A DNA stretch of 64,000 nucleotides from Prostheceraeus crozeri (lineage: Eukaryota > Platyhelminthes > Polycladida > Euryleptidae), in the NCBI GenBank assembly GCA_907163375.1, contig CAJQUW010006115.1, positions 140,987 through 204,986 of the forward strand, given 5' to 3'. The translations under genes were made by a program, and so were the position numbers. The notes under the pieces were generated by a model. The model ran no database searches and had not been told where the DNA came from. It saw nothing but the letters and a program-made list of their open reading frames with translations. Below, in pieces: positions 19,674 to 29,311 of the stretch (position 1 is the first letter of the stretch; each line of letters opens with the position of its first letter).

Positions 19674-20561
19674 TTAAGATTTACGTTTGTGAATGGATAA
19701 CAACTTCGAGATAACTTTATTAATTGCCTGTTGCACTTTATATATTGCGTCAAGCAGCGTGTGATGTACTTTAATTTCTCTTCTATTAACTTGCATTTTC
19801 TGCTGATTAATCTTCAACGCCGTTTTAAGAGCATTTAACTTAATTTTAAGAACGTCTAATTGTCTTTTAACAGCATCTAACTGTTCTTTATTTTCTTTAG
19901 AGTTTTCTTGTAAATTTTTCTTTAATTCATTTTCTAAATTGATTTTAAGAGTTTTCATTTTATCAACTTTTTCATTAAGTGAGTTTACTTCATTTATTAT
20001 TCTATTCATCTTTTTCATTTGTTGAGTAATTTTAGAACTCAATTCATCAACACTTTTTTGGAATGTAGTTTGTAACTGTTTTAAATTTTTTTTAATTCTT
20101 TCAGGTAGTTTTTCTATTTCATCTTCTAATTGTTCTTTTAACATTTTTATCTGATGTTTATTTTTAATGACTGCAGATTTTAAATTTAAAGAAAGTAATA
20201 TTAAAATTTTTGATTGTTCTGAAATTTTTTTAAAAAGTTTTGCTATATCTGCTTCTAGCTCTCTATCCTTTTTATCAAGTTTTAATAATTTTTCGTTTAA
20301 TGATTTATCATTAAGTTTAAGCAACTTTAATTCATTCATCAGTGGAACCAAAACATCGTTTATATATTTTTCTTTTAAGTCATTGATTTGCGTATCAACA
20401 TATTGTTTATTTGTTAACTCTGTATTTTGTTGTGGAAGAATAGAAAGATGCAATGGACCAGATAAAACGTCTCCAGTTTTCATAATATAATTTTCTATCT
20501 CTATTTCTAATTCACGATTATTCGGGATATATGCACCTCCACCAACATTTGGTAACATCAT
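19674..20561 (-). CDS. Fibre-like coiled-coil protein
   Basis: I start it at the ATG pair near 20561 (MMLPNVGGGAYIPNN), because the frame further upstream is AT-rich spacer. The result is 295 residues. Residues about 20-60 carry the motif MKTGDVLSGPLHLSILPQ...ELTNKQYVD, which recurs in viral and phage tail-fibre and spike proteins. The rest is a long Lys/Glu/Leu coiled coil (about 60-290). It probably forms a trimeric fibre or spike on the virion and could mediate attachment. It is divergently arranged with the zinc-finger gene at 20649 across an 87-bp A/T spacer that must hold both promoters. Confidence 0.7.
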   Translation of the reverse strand: MMLPNVGGGAYIPNNRELEIEIENYIMKTGDVLSGPLHLSILPQQNTELTNKQYVDTQINDLKEKYINDVLVPLMNELKLLKLNDKSLNEKLLKLDKKDRELEADIAKLFKKISEQSKILILLSLNLKSAVIKNKHQIKMLKEQLEDEIEKLPERIKKNLKQLQTTFQKSVDELSSKITQQMKKMNRIINEVNSLNEKVDKMKTLKINLENELKKNLQENSKENKEQLDAVKRQLDVLKIKLNALKTALKINQQKMQVNRREIKVHHTLLDAIYKVQQAINKVISKLLSIHKRKS

Positions 20562-20648
20562 TTTAAACAATAAAAATAAAATTTTTTTCTGATTATAAAA
20601 AATACATAAATTATAAAAAATAAAATTTTTCCTAATAAAAATAAAAAA

Positions 20649-21581
20649 ATGGAAATGACTCAAATTTGTCAAGTTTGCAATATGCGTTTTTTAAATCAAA
20701 CACTATTATATTCTCATATGAAAAACACACCATGTGGTATGCATATGAATCAATTACAACCTAATAATATTCAACCTAATAATATTCAACCTAATAATAT
20801 TCAGAATAATATTCAACCTAATAATAGTATTCACTATTATAATATTCAATCAGAGCAACCATTACAAAGATTAAAGCATTTATTTATTTCAGATAAAGAA
20901 CAAAATCTTTATACTGCTAGAATAAATACACCTAGGCAAAATACTGCTAGAATAAATACACCTAGGCAAAATACTGCTAGAATAAATACACCTAGGCAAA
21001 ATAATAATAATTATTTAGCACAAAATAATAATGTAGCACAAAATAATCCTTTTGTTCAAAATAATCCTTTTGTTCAAAATAATAATGTAGCACAAAATAA
21101 TTATATTGATAAAAATCAATTTGTTGAAAGTAATAACAAAAAAATATGTTCCGGATGTAATAAAAATATAACATCAAAAAATTTTGCACGTCATTTAAAA
21201 TTATGCGAACAAACAGAAGAGGTTAAAAAAGAAAAAAAAGATAAATTAAAAGATCAGTTATGTCGTAATTGTAATAAATATTTTACAAATCAAGGAATTA
21301 CTAATCATTATAATTCTTGTATAAGTTCTACAAGACAATGTACAAGTTGTCAAATTACTAAACCTAAGACAGAGTTTTATGATAGTAAATATCAGTGTAA
21401 GGATTGTTTAAAAGAAAAAGTTAAATGTAGAGGTTGTCAAAAAATTATATTAAAGAAAAATTTTCAGCGACATGTAACACTATGTCCAAAACTTAATCAA
21501 CATAATAATCAACATAATAATCAACATAATAATAATTTATGTCAAAATAATAATTTATGTCAAAATAATAATTTATATTAG
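20649..21581 (+). CDS. Asn-rich multi-zinc-finger protein
   Basis: This 310-residue protein has an N-terminal C2H2-like finger (CQVCNMRFLNQTLLYSHM), a low-complexity Asn/Gln region with tandem peptide repeats (QPNNI x4; TARINTPRQN x3; VAQNN/FVQNN), then four C-x2-C modules (CSGCNKNI, CRNCNKYF, CTSCQI with CKDC, CRGCQKII), most ending H-x3/5-C. The tail repeats QHNN and LCQNN. The fingers suggest binding of nucleic acid, perhaps in regulation or packaging. The DNA repeats behind the peptide repeats are nearly identical, a sign of recent slippage. No family name is offered. Confidence 0.7.
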   Translation: MEMTQICQVCNMRFLNQTLLYSHMKNTPCGMHMNQLQPNNIQPNNIQPNNIQNNIQPNNSIHYYNIQSEQPLQRLKHLFISDKEQNLYTARINTPRQNTARINTPRQNTARINTPRQNNNNYLAQNNNVAQNNPFVQNNPFVQNNNVAQNNYIDKNQFVESNNKKICSGCNKNITSKNFARHLKLCEQTEEVKKEKKDKLKDQLCRNCNKYFTNQGITNHYNSCISSTRQCTSCQITKPKTEFYDSKYQCKDCLKEKVKCRGCQKIILKKNFQRHVTLCPKLNQHNNQHNNQHNNNLCQNNNLCQNNNLY

Positions 21582-21718
21582 TATTTCAACTAAAATAGTT
21601 GTATTTCAACTAAAATAGTTGTATTTCAACTAAAATAGTTGTATTTCAACTAAAATAGTTGTATTTCAACTAAAATAGTTGTATTTCAACTAAAATAGTT
21701 GTATTTCAACTAAAATAA
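21582..21718. repeat. Seven tandem copies of a 20-bp repeat
   Basis: GTATTTCAACTAAAATAGTT is repeated about seven times with almost no change. Each copy contains the small palindrome AACTA-AAA-TAGTT. The array directly follows the stop of the zinc-finger gene and could act as a transcription end or as a recombination hotspot. Confidence 0.9.
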
Positions 21719-21782
21719 TCTTATATATATTAAAATATTATTTTTTATAAAGAATAAAATATTATTTTATTAAAATATTCTT

Positions 21783-21915
21783 AAGCATTCCGGAAGAGAG
21801 GAGAGGTTCGGAACATACTTCTTTTGAGTATAGGAACAAAAAGTCCGACACATTCCGGAGGTTCTACAGAGGTTAAAAACACTCATAAGAGTGTAAGAAT
21901 GCGAGTCCGGAATTA
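21783..21915. other. GC-richer structured spacer
   Basis: TCCGGA occurs three times (near 21789, 21864 and 21912), with short hairpins such as ACTC-ATAA-GAGT and TACT-TCTTTTG-AGTA. It stands out from the AT background between the zinc-finger and ATPase genes. It may be a structured leader for the ATPase mRNA or another member of the hairpin family. Confidence 0.45.
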
Positions 21916-21956
21916 AAAAAATAATAATTCCTAAATTTTTATTTTAAAAATATTAA

Positions 21957-23498
21957 ATGAATAAAAACGAAAATTTGGAAGATTTATATTCACCGGTTAT
22001 AATTAAAAGTAATAAAAGTAATAAAAGTAATCTAAGTCGTCATAAATCTCTTAATGCAATAAACGAAATAATAAATAATTATATGAATAACACTGAGTTT
22101 CAAGATACACTAACCCCTCAAGATCCGAATCTCAAAGATATTAATAATATTGTAGAAAATCCTATATATAATACTAAATATAATAATAATATAGATAAAA
22201 ATATATATAATAATATAGATAAAAATATATATAATAATATAGATAAAAAATATTTAGAGACACTACCCCCTAATTCATCTCTTAATAAAAAAATACCACA
22301 ATCAGATCTTACACGTCTTTGGAATTTTTTAAAATTTCATTGTATAAAAATATTGTTAGCATGTATTTTAATATTTTTTATTTATCATCTTGTTATATGT
22401 ATTGGAAATCAATGGGGTTACTTTCTAACAGAGGAACAAAAAAGAATAAATCTTTATAACCAAGAAAAAAAATCTTTTAAAGGATGGAAGACTGAGGAGG
22501 ATAAGATTAAGGATAAAACTAATAATAAAAATATTAAACAAGGTAAAATGTATCAAGAAAATTTACATTTCATTGTTTACGGTAAAACTGGAAGTGGTAA
22601 GACTACGTTTATTAAAAAATATATAAACCAATATTATAAGGACGAAACAAAAGTACATATTTTTTGTATGCATACTTCTGAATGGCCAACTTTTACAAAC
22701 GTCTATAATGATAAACAATTAGATGAGTTACAAGATATGGAAAGTTTTGCTGGTACACCTGAAAATAAATCTTTATTAATTTTAGATGATGTTGCAAGTT
22801 TATCAAAACAAAAAAATATGTCAGAAATATTTACAAAAGGAAGACATCAAAATATTCAAATAGTTGTATTAGCTCATAAAGCTTGTGATGTAGATAATAA
22901 GATTAGAGAAAACATTCAAACATTTTTTACAACTACACAAAATAATGCAGCATTCTTTAATGATATCAATAAAAATTATAAAATGAATATGCCTTTATCA
23001 TATTATACACAACATAAATATGGAATAATACGTGTTGACACCATAAGTGAACATATGCAAGTATATGATAAAGACTTGAATATATTAGTAGATACCGAAC
23101 ATGAAATCTATAATAACTCTCAAGATTTTGATATTAGAATATATGCAAATACAAAACATTTATCAAATCAAGTTATAGAACAAATAATTATCTTTTTAGA
23201 GTCTGAAGCAAAAGTACCACTAAAAATTATTCCTGATACATTTTATTTTTATTTCGATCATTATTTAAATGCAAAATTTGGTATACCAATACCAAAAAGA
23301 TTACAAGATAACGAAACATTAAACTATTTGAAAATTGCAATCAATGATGTTAGAAACGGATTAAGAAAAGCAACCCCAATAATATCTGATGTTAAATCTA
23401 CATTTTCTGATGCTAAATCTACATTTGATGAAGCCAAAAAAACATATAATGATATAAAACCATTAATAAATGGTGTAAGTGAAATACTTAATAATTAA
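21957..23498 (+). CDS. FtsK/HerA-type ATPase with a membrane segment
   Basis: This is a 513-residue protein. The N-terminal 120 residues are low-complexity and Asn-rich, and a hydrophobic segment lies at about 128-150. The ATPase domain starts near 200 with Walker A YGKTGSGKTT (about 207-216), Walker B LLILDD (about 272), and the family segment FTKGRHQNIQIVVLAHKA, which resembles the sensor region of A32-like packaging ATPases. The C-terminal 100 residues are helical. The element has a second, more typical packaging ATPase at 30281, so this copy may have another task (membrane-linked DNA movement, or an older packaging motor). The frame is whole. Confidence 0.8.
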   Translation: MNKNENLEDLYSPVIIKSNKSNKSNLSRHKSLNAINEIINNYMNNTEFQDTLTPQDPNLKDINNIVENPIYNTKYNNNIDKNIYNNIDKNIYNNIDKKYLETLPPNSSLNKKIPQSDLTRLWNFLKFHCIKILLACILIFFIYHLVICIGNQWGYFLTEEQKRINLYNQEKKSFKGWKTEEDKIKDKTNNKNIKQGKMYQENLHFIVYGKTGSGKTTFIKKYINQYYKDETKVHIFCMHTSEWPTFTNVYNDKQLDELQDMESFAGTPENKSLLILDDVASLSKQKNMSEIFTKGRHQNIQIVVLAHKACDVDNKIRENIQTFFTTTQNNAAFFNDINKNYKMNMPLSYYTQHKYGIIRVDTISEHMQVYDKDLNILVDTEHEIYNNSQDFDIRIYANTKHLSNQVIEQIIIFLESEAKVPLKIIPDTFYFYFDHYLNAKFGIPIPKRLQDNETLNYLKIAINDVRNGLRKATPIISDVKSTFSDAKSTFDEAKKTYNDIKPLINGVSEILNN

Positions 23499-23516
23499 AC
23501 AAATTTATCATAATCA

Positions 23517-23546
23517 AACCGAAGGTCCTAGGGCTTCGCACGATTT
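23517..23546. repeat. Hairpin element after the ATPase gene
   Basis: ACCGAAGGTCC and AGGGCTTCGCAC form the same double-hairpin layout as the unit in the terminal repeats, slightly decayed. Confidence 0.5.
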
Positions 23547-23642
23547 TGCAGATATATTAGTATTTTTTTTCTCTAAAAATTAAATCAAAAAATTTTTTTT
23601 AAAAAAAACTAAAACACAAATTTTTTCTTTAAAAAATAAAAA

Positions 23643-24911
23643 ATGAAAACATTTTATTGTGTCTTATGTAAAAAAAAGTTACAAACAAAAAGAAGTTATC
23701 AATCTCATCTACAAAGTAAAATGCATTTACAAAATGTAGAACGAGTTGATGAAGGAAATATATTAAAATTAAATAGTTATAAAAACTATCTAGAAACATT
23801 GCCTATTGATATAAAAGTTAAAAAAATGTTTGATGATTATTCACATTCGGAATATAAAAAATTTTTTAATAGTGAAGATGAAGCCGTAACAGATATAAAA
23901 TATTTATTTAGTGATACTGATGAATTTAACGAAATAGATGAATTTGATGAAGCCGTAACAGATATAAAATATTTATTTAATGAATCTGTTCGTGGGTCAT
24001 CGGAGATGTCTTCTAGGGCTTCGCCCGTTGAATATAATGAAACCGATAAAACTTTTTCTGATATTCTAACCAACTTTTATAATATATTTAAGAAATCTTT
24101 CAAATGTTATATGAATGTAGAAGTACTTTATACAAAAAATGGATCTGATGGAATTCCTGAAGAAATAATACAAGGACATTTTACAAATTCACAAGAAATA
24201 CATAATGTAAATGATATACAACCCATATTTGAATCGATGATACTTAAATTAGAAAATTGTATAATTGAAGTCCAGTTACGTGAATCTGGTTGGAGATTTG
24301 TTAAAATAATATCTAAGAAAATAGTAATTGATAAATATAAAAATAATACTGGTGGTAGTTATGTTCCTTTACCTTTAAGTTCACCTCAATTAATCAACAT
24401 AAAAAATGAAGATGATTATTGTTTTCTGTGGAGTATTATAGCACATTTACATCCTGCAAAATATCATAAAGAAAGACTAAGTCATTACAATAAAGAAGAA
24501 TACATAAGTGAATTTGATCTTTCTGATGGCTTAGATGAATTTCCATATGATTATAATAGGTTACTAAAGTTTCATAAAAAGAATAAAAATTTAATTGAAG
24601 TAAATGTTTTTGAATTAAATGTGAATTATGTTTCTATTGGTAAAATTACTCCACTTTACTCAGATTCAAAAAAATTTTATTTGAATAATAAAAATTTTTG
24701 CCAATCAGAAATAGTATATAATGATAGAGGTAATTACATGCATCATAATATTTTTTACCAAGGAAATATAATATGTACTGAAAAATTTGAACTTGTTAAA
24801 ACACTAACACCAATAATGATTAATCATAATAATTATAAAGGACGTGCTGATGATTATAATTACAAATATTCATCTTTATCTTCAGAATACCAACAAAAAT
24901 TAGAAAATTAA
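23643..24911 (+). CDS. Polymerase-associated zinc-finger protein
   Basis: This is a 422-residue protein. Residues 3-28 form a C2H2 finger (FYCVLCKKKLQTKRSYQSHL). Residues about 225-330 carry the module found before or fused to protein-primed PolB in many animal elements (YVPLPLSSPQLINIKNE, then CFLWSIIAHLHPAKYHKERL), as in element A's polymerase. The gap to PolB is only 49 bases and both are on the same strand, so they are probably co-expressed. A role as part of the replication complex, possibly terminal-protein-related, is inference. A near-duplicate of EAVTDIKYLF lies at about residues 81-90 and 103-112, and a hairpin repeat gives GSSEMSSRASP in frame. Confidence 0.75.
   Translation: MKTFYCVLCKKKLQTKRSYQSHLQSKMHLQNVERVDEGNILKLNSYKNYLETLPIDIKVKKMFDDYSHSEYKKFFNSEDEAVTDIKYLFSDTDEFNEIDEFDEAVTDIKYLFNESVRGSSEMSSRASPVEYNETDKTFSDILTNFYNIFKKSFKCYMNVEVLYTKNGSDGIPEEIIQGHFTNSQEIHNVNDIQPIFESMILKLENCIIEVQLRESGWRFVKIISKKIVIDKYKNNTGGSYVPLPLSSPQLINIKNEDDYCFLWSIIAHLHPAKYHKERLSHYNKEEYISEFDLSDGLDEFPYDYNRLLKFHKKNKNLIEVNVFELNVNYVSIGKITPLYSDSKKFYLNNKNFCQSEIVYNDRGNYMHHNIFYQGNIICTEKFELVKTLTPIMINHNNYKGRADDYNYKYSSLSSEYQQKLEN
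23988..24029. repeat. SEMSSRASP-type hairpin repeat in the polymerase-associated gene
   Basis: It contains GTGGGTCATCGGAGATGTCT and AGGGCTTCGCCCG in frame, in the sense orientation. It is the reverse complement of the copies at 16688 and 19244. Confidence 0.7.
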
Positions 24912-24960
24912 AAAAAAAAGTTTACAAAAATGTAAAATAGATTATCAACAACAAACAAAA

Positions 24961-27900
24961 ATGTTACTACAAGAATATCAACATAAATATCAAAATAAGA
25001 TAGAAACAATTCAAAAATTAAATAATGAAGAATTAAATAATGAAGAATTAAATAATAAAGAATTAAATAATGAAGAAAATGAAACCAATCAAAAAATAAA
25101 TGAATCTTTAAAAAAATGTCTACAACAATATAAAGAACAATATGATAAAGAATATAGTTATCAGTTACAAATATTAAATCAAAATTATTATCAAAATACA
25201 TTTAATCTTACAAAAGAAATTAATGAAACACATGAAATATATAAAGATGAATTTGAAAAACTAGAACAGTCAAAACAACCAGCACAAGCGAATATATTAT
25301 ATTATCAGGGTCATTTTATATTGTGTAAAGATGTTTCTATATTTACAAAAACTTCAGATAATAAAAATTTTCCTTGTCTTCAATGTATGACAAGTTTTAG
25401 AACTTTAGAAGAAATGAATAGACATTTGGAGAATTGTCAACAAAACGAAGCAGTTCAAAATACTTTTCCAAAAGATGATTATTTAGAATATAATAAATGG
25501 TATTTTAAAAATAAAGTACCCTTTACTATTTATTGTGATTTTGAAGCATATAATGTTAATATGACACAAAATCGAACGGAAAGTTCCAGGGCTTCACCCG
25601 ATTCTGAAAATTATAATTCTGAAAATTATAATTCTGAAAATTATAATTCTGAAAATTATAATTCTGAAAAAAGTGCGCCTGGAAAAAGTTCAACTGAACA
25701 AAGTAAAGAAAAATATTTATTTGAACAAAAACCATTATGTTGGGGAATGTACATTCATTCGAATTATCCTGAATTATTTAAATCAGAATATTTACAATAC
25801 TATGGTGAAGACAGTTCAGAAATGTTTACAAAGAAAGTAGAAGAATTACAAGGACGTTTTTCACAATTGCTTGAAACAAATAAACCAATGATACCATTAA
25901 CGGATGAAGAAAGAAAAGAATTTTATGATGAAATAAATTGTTATTACTGTGGAAAAGGTTTTACAAATAAATATAAAACTGGCAGAGGTAGATATATTGA
26001 TAAAGTAAAAGATCATGATCATCTAAATGGATTATATAGAGGTGCAGCACATAATTCTTGTAATCTTAATGCTAACAAATTTAAATATAACTTTGTTCCT
26101 TTATATTTCTATAATGGTTCTAAATATGATTTCCATCTAGTAATGAAAGATTTATTTTCATCTGAAAAATTACAACAACAAAAAATAAATGTACTATGTA
26201 AACAAGAAGAAGAATATTTTTCAATGCAATTAGGTTGTATTAGAATTTTAGATGCATTTAGATTTTTTACTCCTTATTCATTAGATGTTATGGGAAAAAC
26301 TTTGAAACCTGAACAATGTAAAATATTAAATAAATATAATTTAAAACCTTTAAAAGGAATATTTCCGTATGAGTATATAGCCTGTGGCTCACAGTCGGAG
26401 ACTGATATAACTGGAGATAAAACCTGTGGTTCGCAGTCGAAGACTGATTTTAATTCTGTGAATAAAATTATGGAAGAAAAACAACTTCCTCCAATAAATA
26501 AATTTAAATCAACATTAAAACAATCACAATTATCTGACGAAGACTATGGAGAAGCTGAAAAGAATTGGAGAGAGTTAAATTGTAAAACAATGTATGATTA
26601 TACAATGAAATACCTACAGATAGATGTATTAATACTAGCTGATCTTTTTGAAAACTTTCGTGATATGTGTTTAGAATATTACGGAATAGATCCATGTTAT
26701 TGTTATTCTACACCAGGTTTAACATGGTTAGCAGGATTAAAACATACTGGTGTTAAACTTAAACATTATAAAGAAAATACATATGATAAATTATTATTTT
26801 TTGAATCTGGAATTAGAGGTGGAGTTTCATCAGTTTTAGGTAATAGATATGTTAAATGTTATAATAAGAAAGTAAATCCACAAGAATATGGAATAATGAA
26901 ACCTTTATCTCCAGAAGAAAAAGAAAAAATATTAGAAATTTTTCGAACGAAACAAGAAGGAGTAGAACGTGAAAAAGCAATTGATGAATTCATGAGAGAA
27001 AACTATTTATTATATTATGATTTTAATAGCTTATATTCTTCTTGCATGATACAAGAATTACCAACAGGTGAAATGACATGGTGTAATAATCGTACGTCAT
27101 CAGAGATGTCTACTAGGGCTTCACCCGATCTAGATTATCAAAGAACATATGATGGTGAAAATAATTTTGGTTATGTATATGAAGTTGATTTAGTATATCC
27201 TGATTATATAAAAGACGCAACAAAATATTATCCTTTCTGTCCAGAAAACAAAATTCCCAATATAGAAGATTTTTCAGATTATCAAAAATCTATAATGCCG
27301 AAAAAATACAGACCAACAAAAAAACTTATGTTAACACAAAGTAATAAAGGAAAGTATGTTGTTGAAGGAAGAATGCTAGATTGGTATTTAGATCATGGCA
27401 TGATTCTCACAAAAATTCACCGGAAACTAGTATACAAAAAATCTAAGTGGTTAAAAGATTATATTGAGTTCAATATTGAAAAACGCAAAATATCTAAAAG
27501 AAATAAAGATGATTTTGGAAACGTTTTCTTCAAATTAATGAATAATGCATTTTATGGTAAGACTTTAGAAAATGTGCGTAATAGACAAAATATTGAAATA
27601 GTTTATGATAGAGATAGATTTCAAAATTTAACAAGGAAACCTACATATAAAAGAACTACTAGATTCAGTGATGAACTTTGTGCTGTTCATCTAAGAAGAA
27701 GCATTGTAAAACATGATAAGTTTAATTTCATTGGTTTCACTATATTAGAATTAGCTAAACTATTTATGTATAGTTTTATATATGATTATTTAGCACCTGC
27801 TTATGGCAAAAACTATAAATTACACTTTACAGATACCGATTCTATTTTCTTAGAATTAACAGTACCATATGGTTCTTCACTAGATAAAGAAATTAATAAA

Positions 27901-28260
27901 ATAAAAGATATTATTCATCCTTCTGATTTATGTAAAGTAAAAGATGAATTAGAAGGAAATGAAGATTTCATAACAGAAGCTATATTTTTAAAATCTAAAT
28001 GTTACTGTTATGATACAACTAAAAATATTAAAACACATAAAACATTAAAAGGAATTACAAAGGCATCAGTGGCTAATCAAATAACATTTCAAGATTATAA
28101 AAATGCATTATTTAATAATGAAATAAAAACGGCATGTAATTATAGACTTAATTCAAAGAAACATAAAATGTATTTAAAAGAAGAACATAAATTAGCATTA
28201 GATCCATTTGATGATAAAAGAAAAATTTTACCTGATGGAATAACTACTGAACCTTTTTAA
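24961..28260 (+). CDS. Protein-primed family B DNA polymerase, full length
   Basis: This 1099-residue open frame is the usual size for Polinton PolB. In order it has a coiled-coil N-terminus with (NNEEL) repeats, a zinc motif near 137 (CLQCMTSFRT), Exo I YCDFEAYN near 190, an HNH-like zinc insertion at about 326-360 (CYYCGKGF...DHDHLNGLYRGAAHNSCN), Exo II NGSKYDFHL near 384, Exo III YLQIDVLILAD near 550, motif A YYDFNSLYSS near 685, motif B KLMNNAFYGKTLENV near 857 and motif C FTDTDSIFLEL near 955, followed by the KSKCYCY motif. All catalytic carboxylates are present. It replicates the element. At least four repeat or hairpin insertions are in frame: RTESSRASPD, SENYN x4, CGSQS(E/K)TD x2 and SSEMSTRASPD. 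Confidence 0.93.
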   Translation: MLLQEYQHKYQNKIETIQKLNNEELNNEELNNKELNNEENETNQKINESLKKCLQQYKEQYDKEYSYQLQILNQNYYQNTFNLTKEINETHEIYKDEFEKLEQSKQPAQANILYYQGHFILCKDVSIFTKTSDNKNFPCLQCMTSFRTLEEMNRHLENCQQNEAVQNTFPKDDYLEYNKWYFKNKVPFTIYCDFEAYNVNMTQNRTESSRASPDSENYNSENYNSENYNSENYNSEKSAPGKSSTEQSKEKYLFEQKPLCWGMYIHSNYPELFKSEYLQYYGEDSSEMFTKKVEELQGRFSQLLETNKPMIPLTDEERKEFYDEINCYYCGKGFTNKYKTGRGRYIDKVKDHDHLNGLYRGAAHNSCNLNANKFKYNFVPLYFYNGSKYDFHLVMKDLFSSEKLQQQKINVLCKQEEEYFSMQLGCIRILDAFRFFTPYSLDVMGKTLKPEQCKILNKYNLKPLKGIFPYEYIACGSQSETDITGDKTCGSQSKTDFNSVNKIMEEKQLPPINKFKSTLKQSQLSDEDYGEAEKNWRELNCKTMYDYTMKYLQIDVLILADLFENFRDMCLEYYGIDPCYCYSTPGLTWLAGLKHTGVKLKHYKENTYDKLLFFESGIRGGVSSVLGNRYVKCYNKKVNPQEYGIMKPLSPEEKEKILEIFRTKQEGVEREKAIDEFMRENYLLYYDFNSLYSSCMIQELPTGEMTWCNNRTSSEMSTRASPDLDYQRTYDGENNFGYVYEVDLVYPDYIKDATKYYPFCPENKIPNIEDFSDYQKSIMPKKYRPTKKLMLTQSNKGKYVVEGRMLDWYLDHGMILTKIHRKLVYKKSKWLKDYIEFNIEKRKISKRNKDDFGNVFFKLMNNAFYGKTLENVRNRQNIEIVYDRDRFQNLTRKPTYKRTTRFSDELCAVHLRRSIVKHDKFNFIGFTILELAKLFMYSFIYDYLAPAYGKNYKLHFTDTDSIFLELTVPYGSSLDKEINKIKDIIHPSDLCKVKDELEGNEDFITEAIFLKSKCYCYDTTKNIKTHKTLKGITKASVANQITFQDYKNALFNNEIKTACNYRLNSKKHKMYLKEEHKLALDPFDDKRKILPDGITTEPF
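25572..25665. repeat. Hairpin element and 15-bp tandem repeat inside PolB
   Basis: CGAACGGAAAGTTCC and AGGGCTTCACCCG (25573-25602) are followed by four or five copies of TCTGAAAATTATAAT encoding SENYN. Together they lengthen the exonuclease domain shortly after Exo I. Confidence 0.7.
26381..26446. repeat. Two double-hairpin elements in tandem inside PolB
   Basis: CTGTG-GCT-CACAG overlaps CAGTC-GGA-GACTG, and 41 bases later CTGTG-GTT-CGCAG overlaps CAGTC-GAA-GACTG. Both are in frame and encode CGSQSETD and CGSQSKTD, just before Exo III. Confidence 0.75.
27091..27130. repeat. SEMSSRASP-type hairpin repeat inside PolB palm
   Basis: GTCATCAGAGATGTCT and AGGGCTTCACCCG are in frame and encode SSEMSTRASPD, shortly after motif A. 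Confidence 0.7.
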
Positions 28261-28418
28261 TTTTCTAATTTCTATTTTCTAAATTTAACAATATAACAAT
28301 ATAACAATATAACAATATAACAATATAAAATATTATAAAAATAAAATATTATAAAAATAAAATATTATAAAATAAAATATTATAAAATAAAATAATAATA
28401 AAAAATTATCATATGAAA
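28261..28418. other. AT-rich spacer with short tandem repeats
   Basis: ACAATATA and ATAAAATATT repeats lie between PolB and the next gene. No GC-rich content is present. Confidence 0.7.
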
Positions 28419-29255
28419 ATGGATTAAGTTAGAGCTGATAATTTTAAAAGAATAAAACAATTAGACGAATTAATAAAACAAAGAAATATTATGAAAGAAA
28501 ATCATCTTCAACATAGAATGACAAAAGCTGGTATTCAATCTGATATGTTTGATAAATTAAAAATAACTGAAGAAGTAAAAACTGATTATGAAAAAACTGT
28601 CGAACCATTTAAAACTCTTGAAAAGGAACTTAATGAAAAACGTGTTGATATAGCGGATCCTGTACTTAAAACACTATTAGATGACTATGGTTTATTAGAG
28701 GCAAACATAGATAAAAAATTACCAAAATCTATGTTATTCGAACATTCTACTTTCTTTTTAGATAAAAAATTATTTGCAAGATTTTATCTTGGCGGTAAAG
28801 AAATATTTCCACAACCTTTACGAGGATTAATTTTTACTCCAGATAAAAAACCTATTAGTTTAGATAGAAATTTTGTTGATCTTTTAAGAGGAGCAGATTT
28901 AAAAAATTATGCTGTAGAAGATCTAATAAAATATAAAACTATATTAGATAGAGTTGGCACAGTAAAAACTCTTAGACGTTATAAACAATTAGAAAATTTA
29001 TTATCAACGGGAGTTAAAGTAGGGAAAGGTTTATCTGAAAAACAGAAAACAAAAAAACAGAAAACAGAAACAACCATATTTTTACCAGATGATCCACAAG
29101 AATTACTAAATAGATTAAATATTTTAATATCTGCAATAAAAGAAGGACATAATTCTAGTTTCAATGAAATTCATGCTATATTGAAAAGACTGTTAGAAAA
29201 GAAGATTCTAAATGAAAAGGATTATAAAAGTGTAGCTGAAATATGTTGTTTCTAA
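28419..29255 (+). pseudogene. Conserved Polinton protein of unknown function
   Basis: About 278 residues, helical at the N-terminus (NFKRIKQLDELIKQRNIMKE), with a central conserved stretch (LLDDYGLLEANI, SMLFEHSTFFLD, RGLIFTPDKKPISLDRNFVDLLRG) and a C-terminal block FLPDDPQELLNRLNILISAI. That final block is one I remember from proteins of many animal Polinton-like elements. A decayed homologue is in element C (53700-54660), also directly before the penton-like gene. The fixed position suggests a structural or assembly role. The gene is broken about once. Confidence 0.7.
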
Positions 29256-29311
29256 TTTTTTATAAAAAAATATTTCATAAAAAAATATTTATTTAATTTT
29301 TTAGTTTAAAA

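Noticed and set aside
24908-25201. 97-codon minus-strand Tyr/Leu-rich ORF
   Set aside because: It is a shadow of the repeats encoding (NNEEL)n at the PolB N-terminus.
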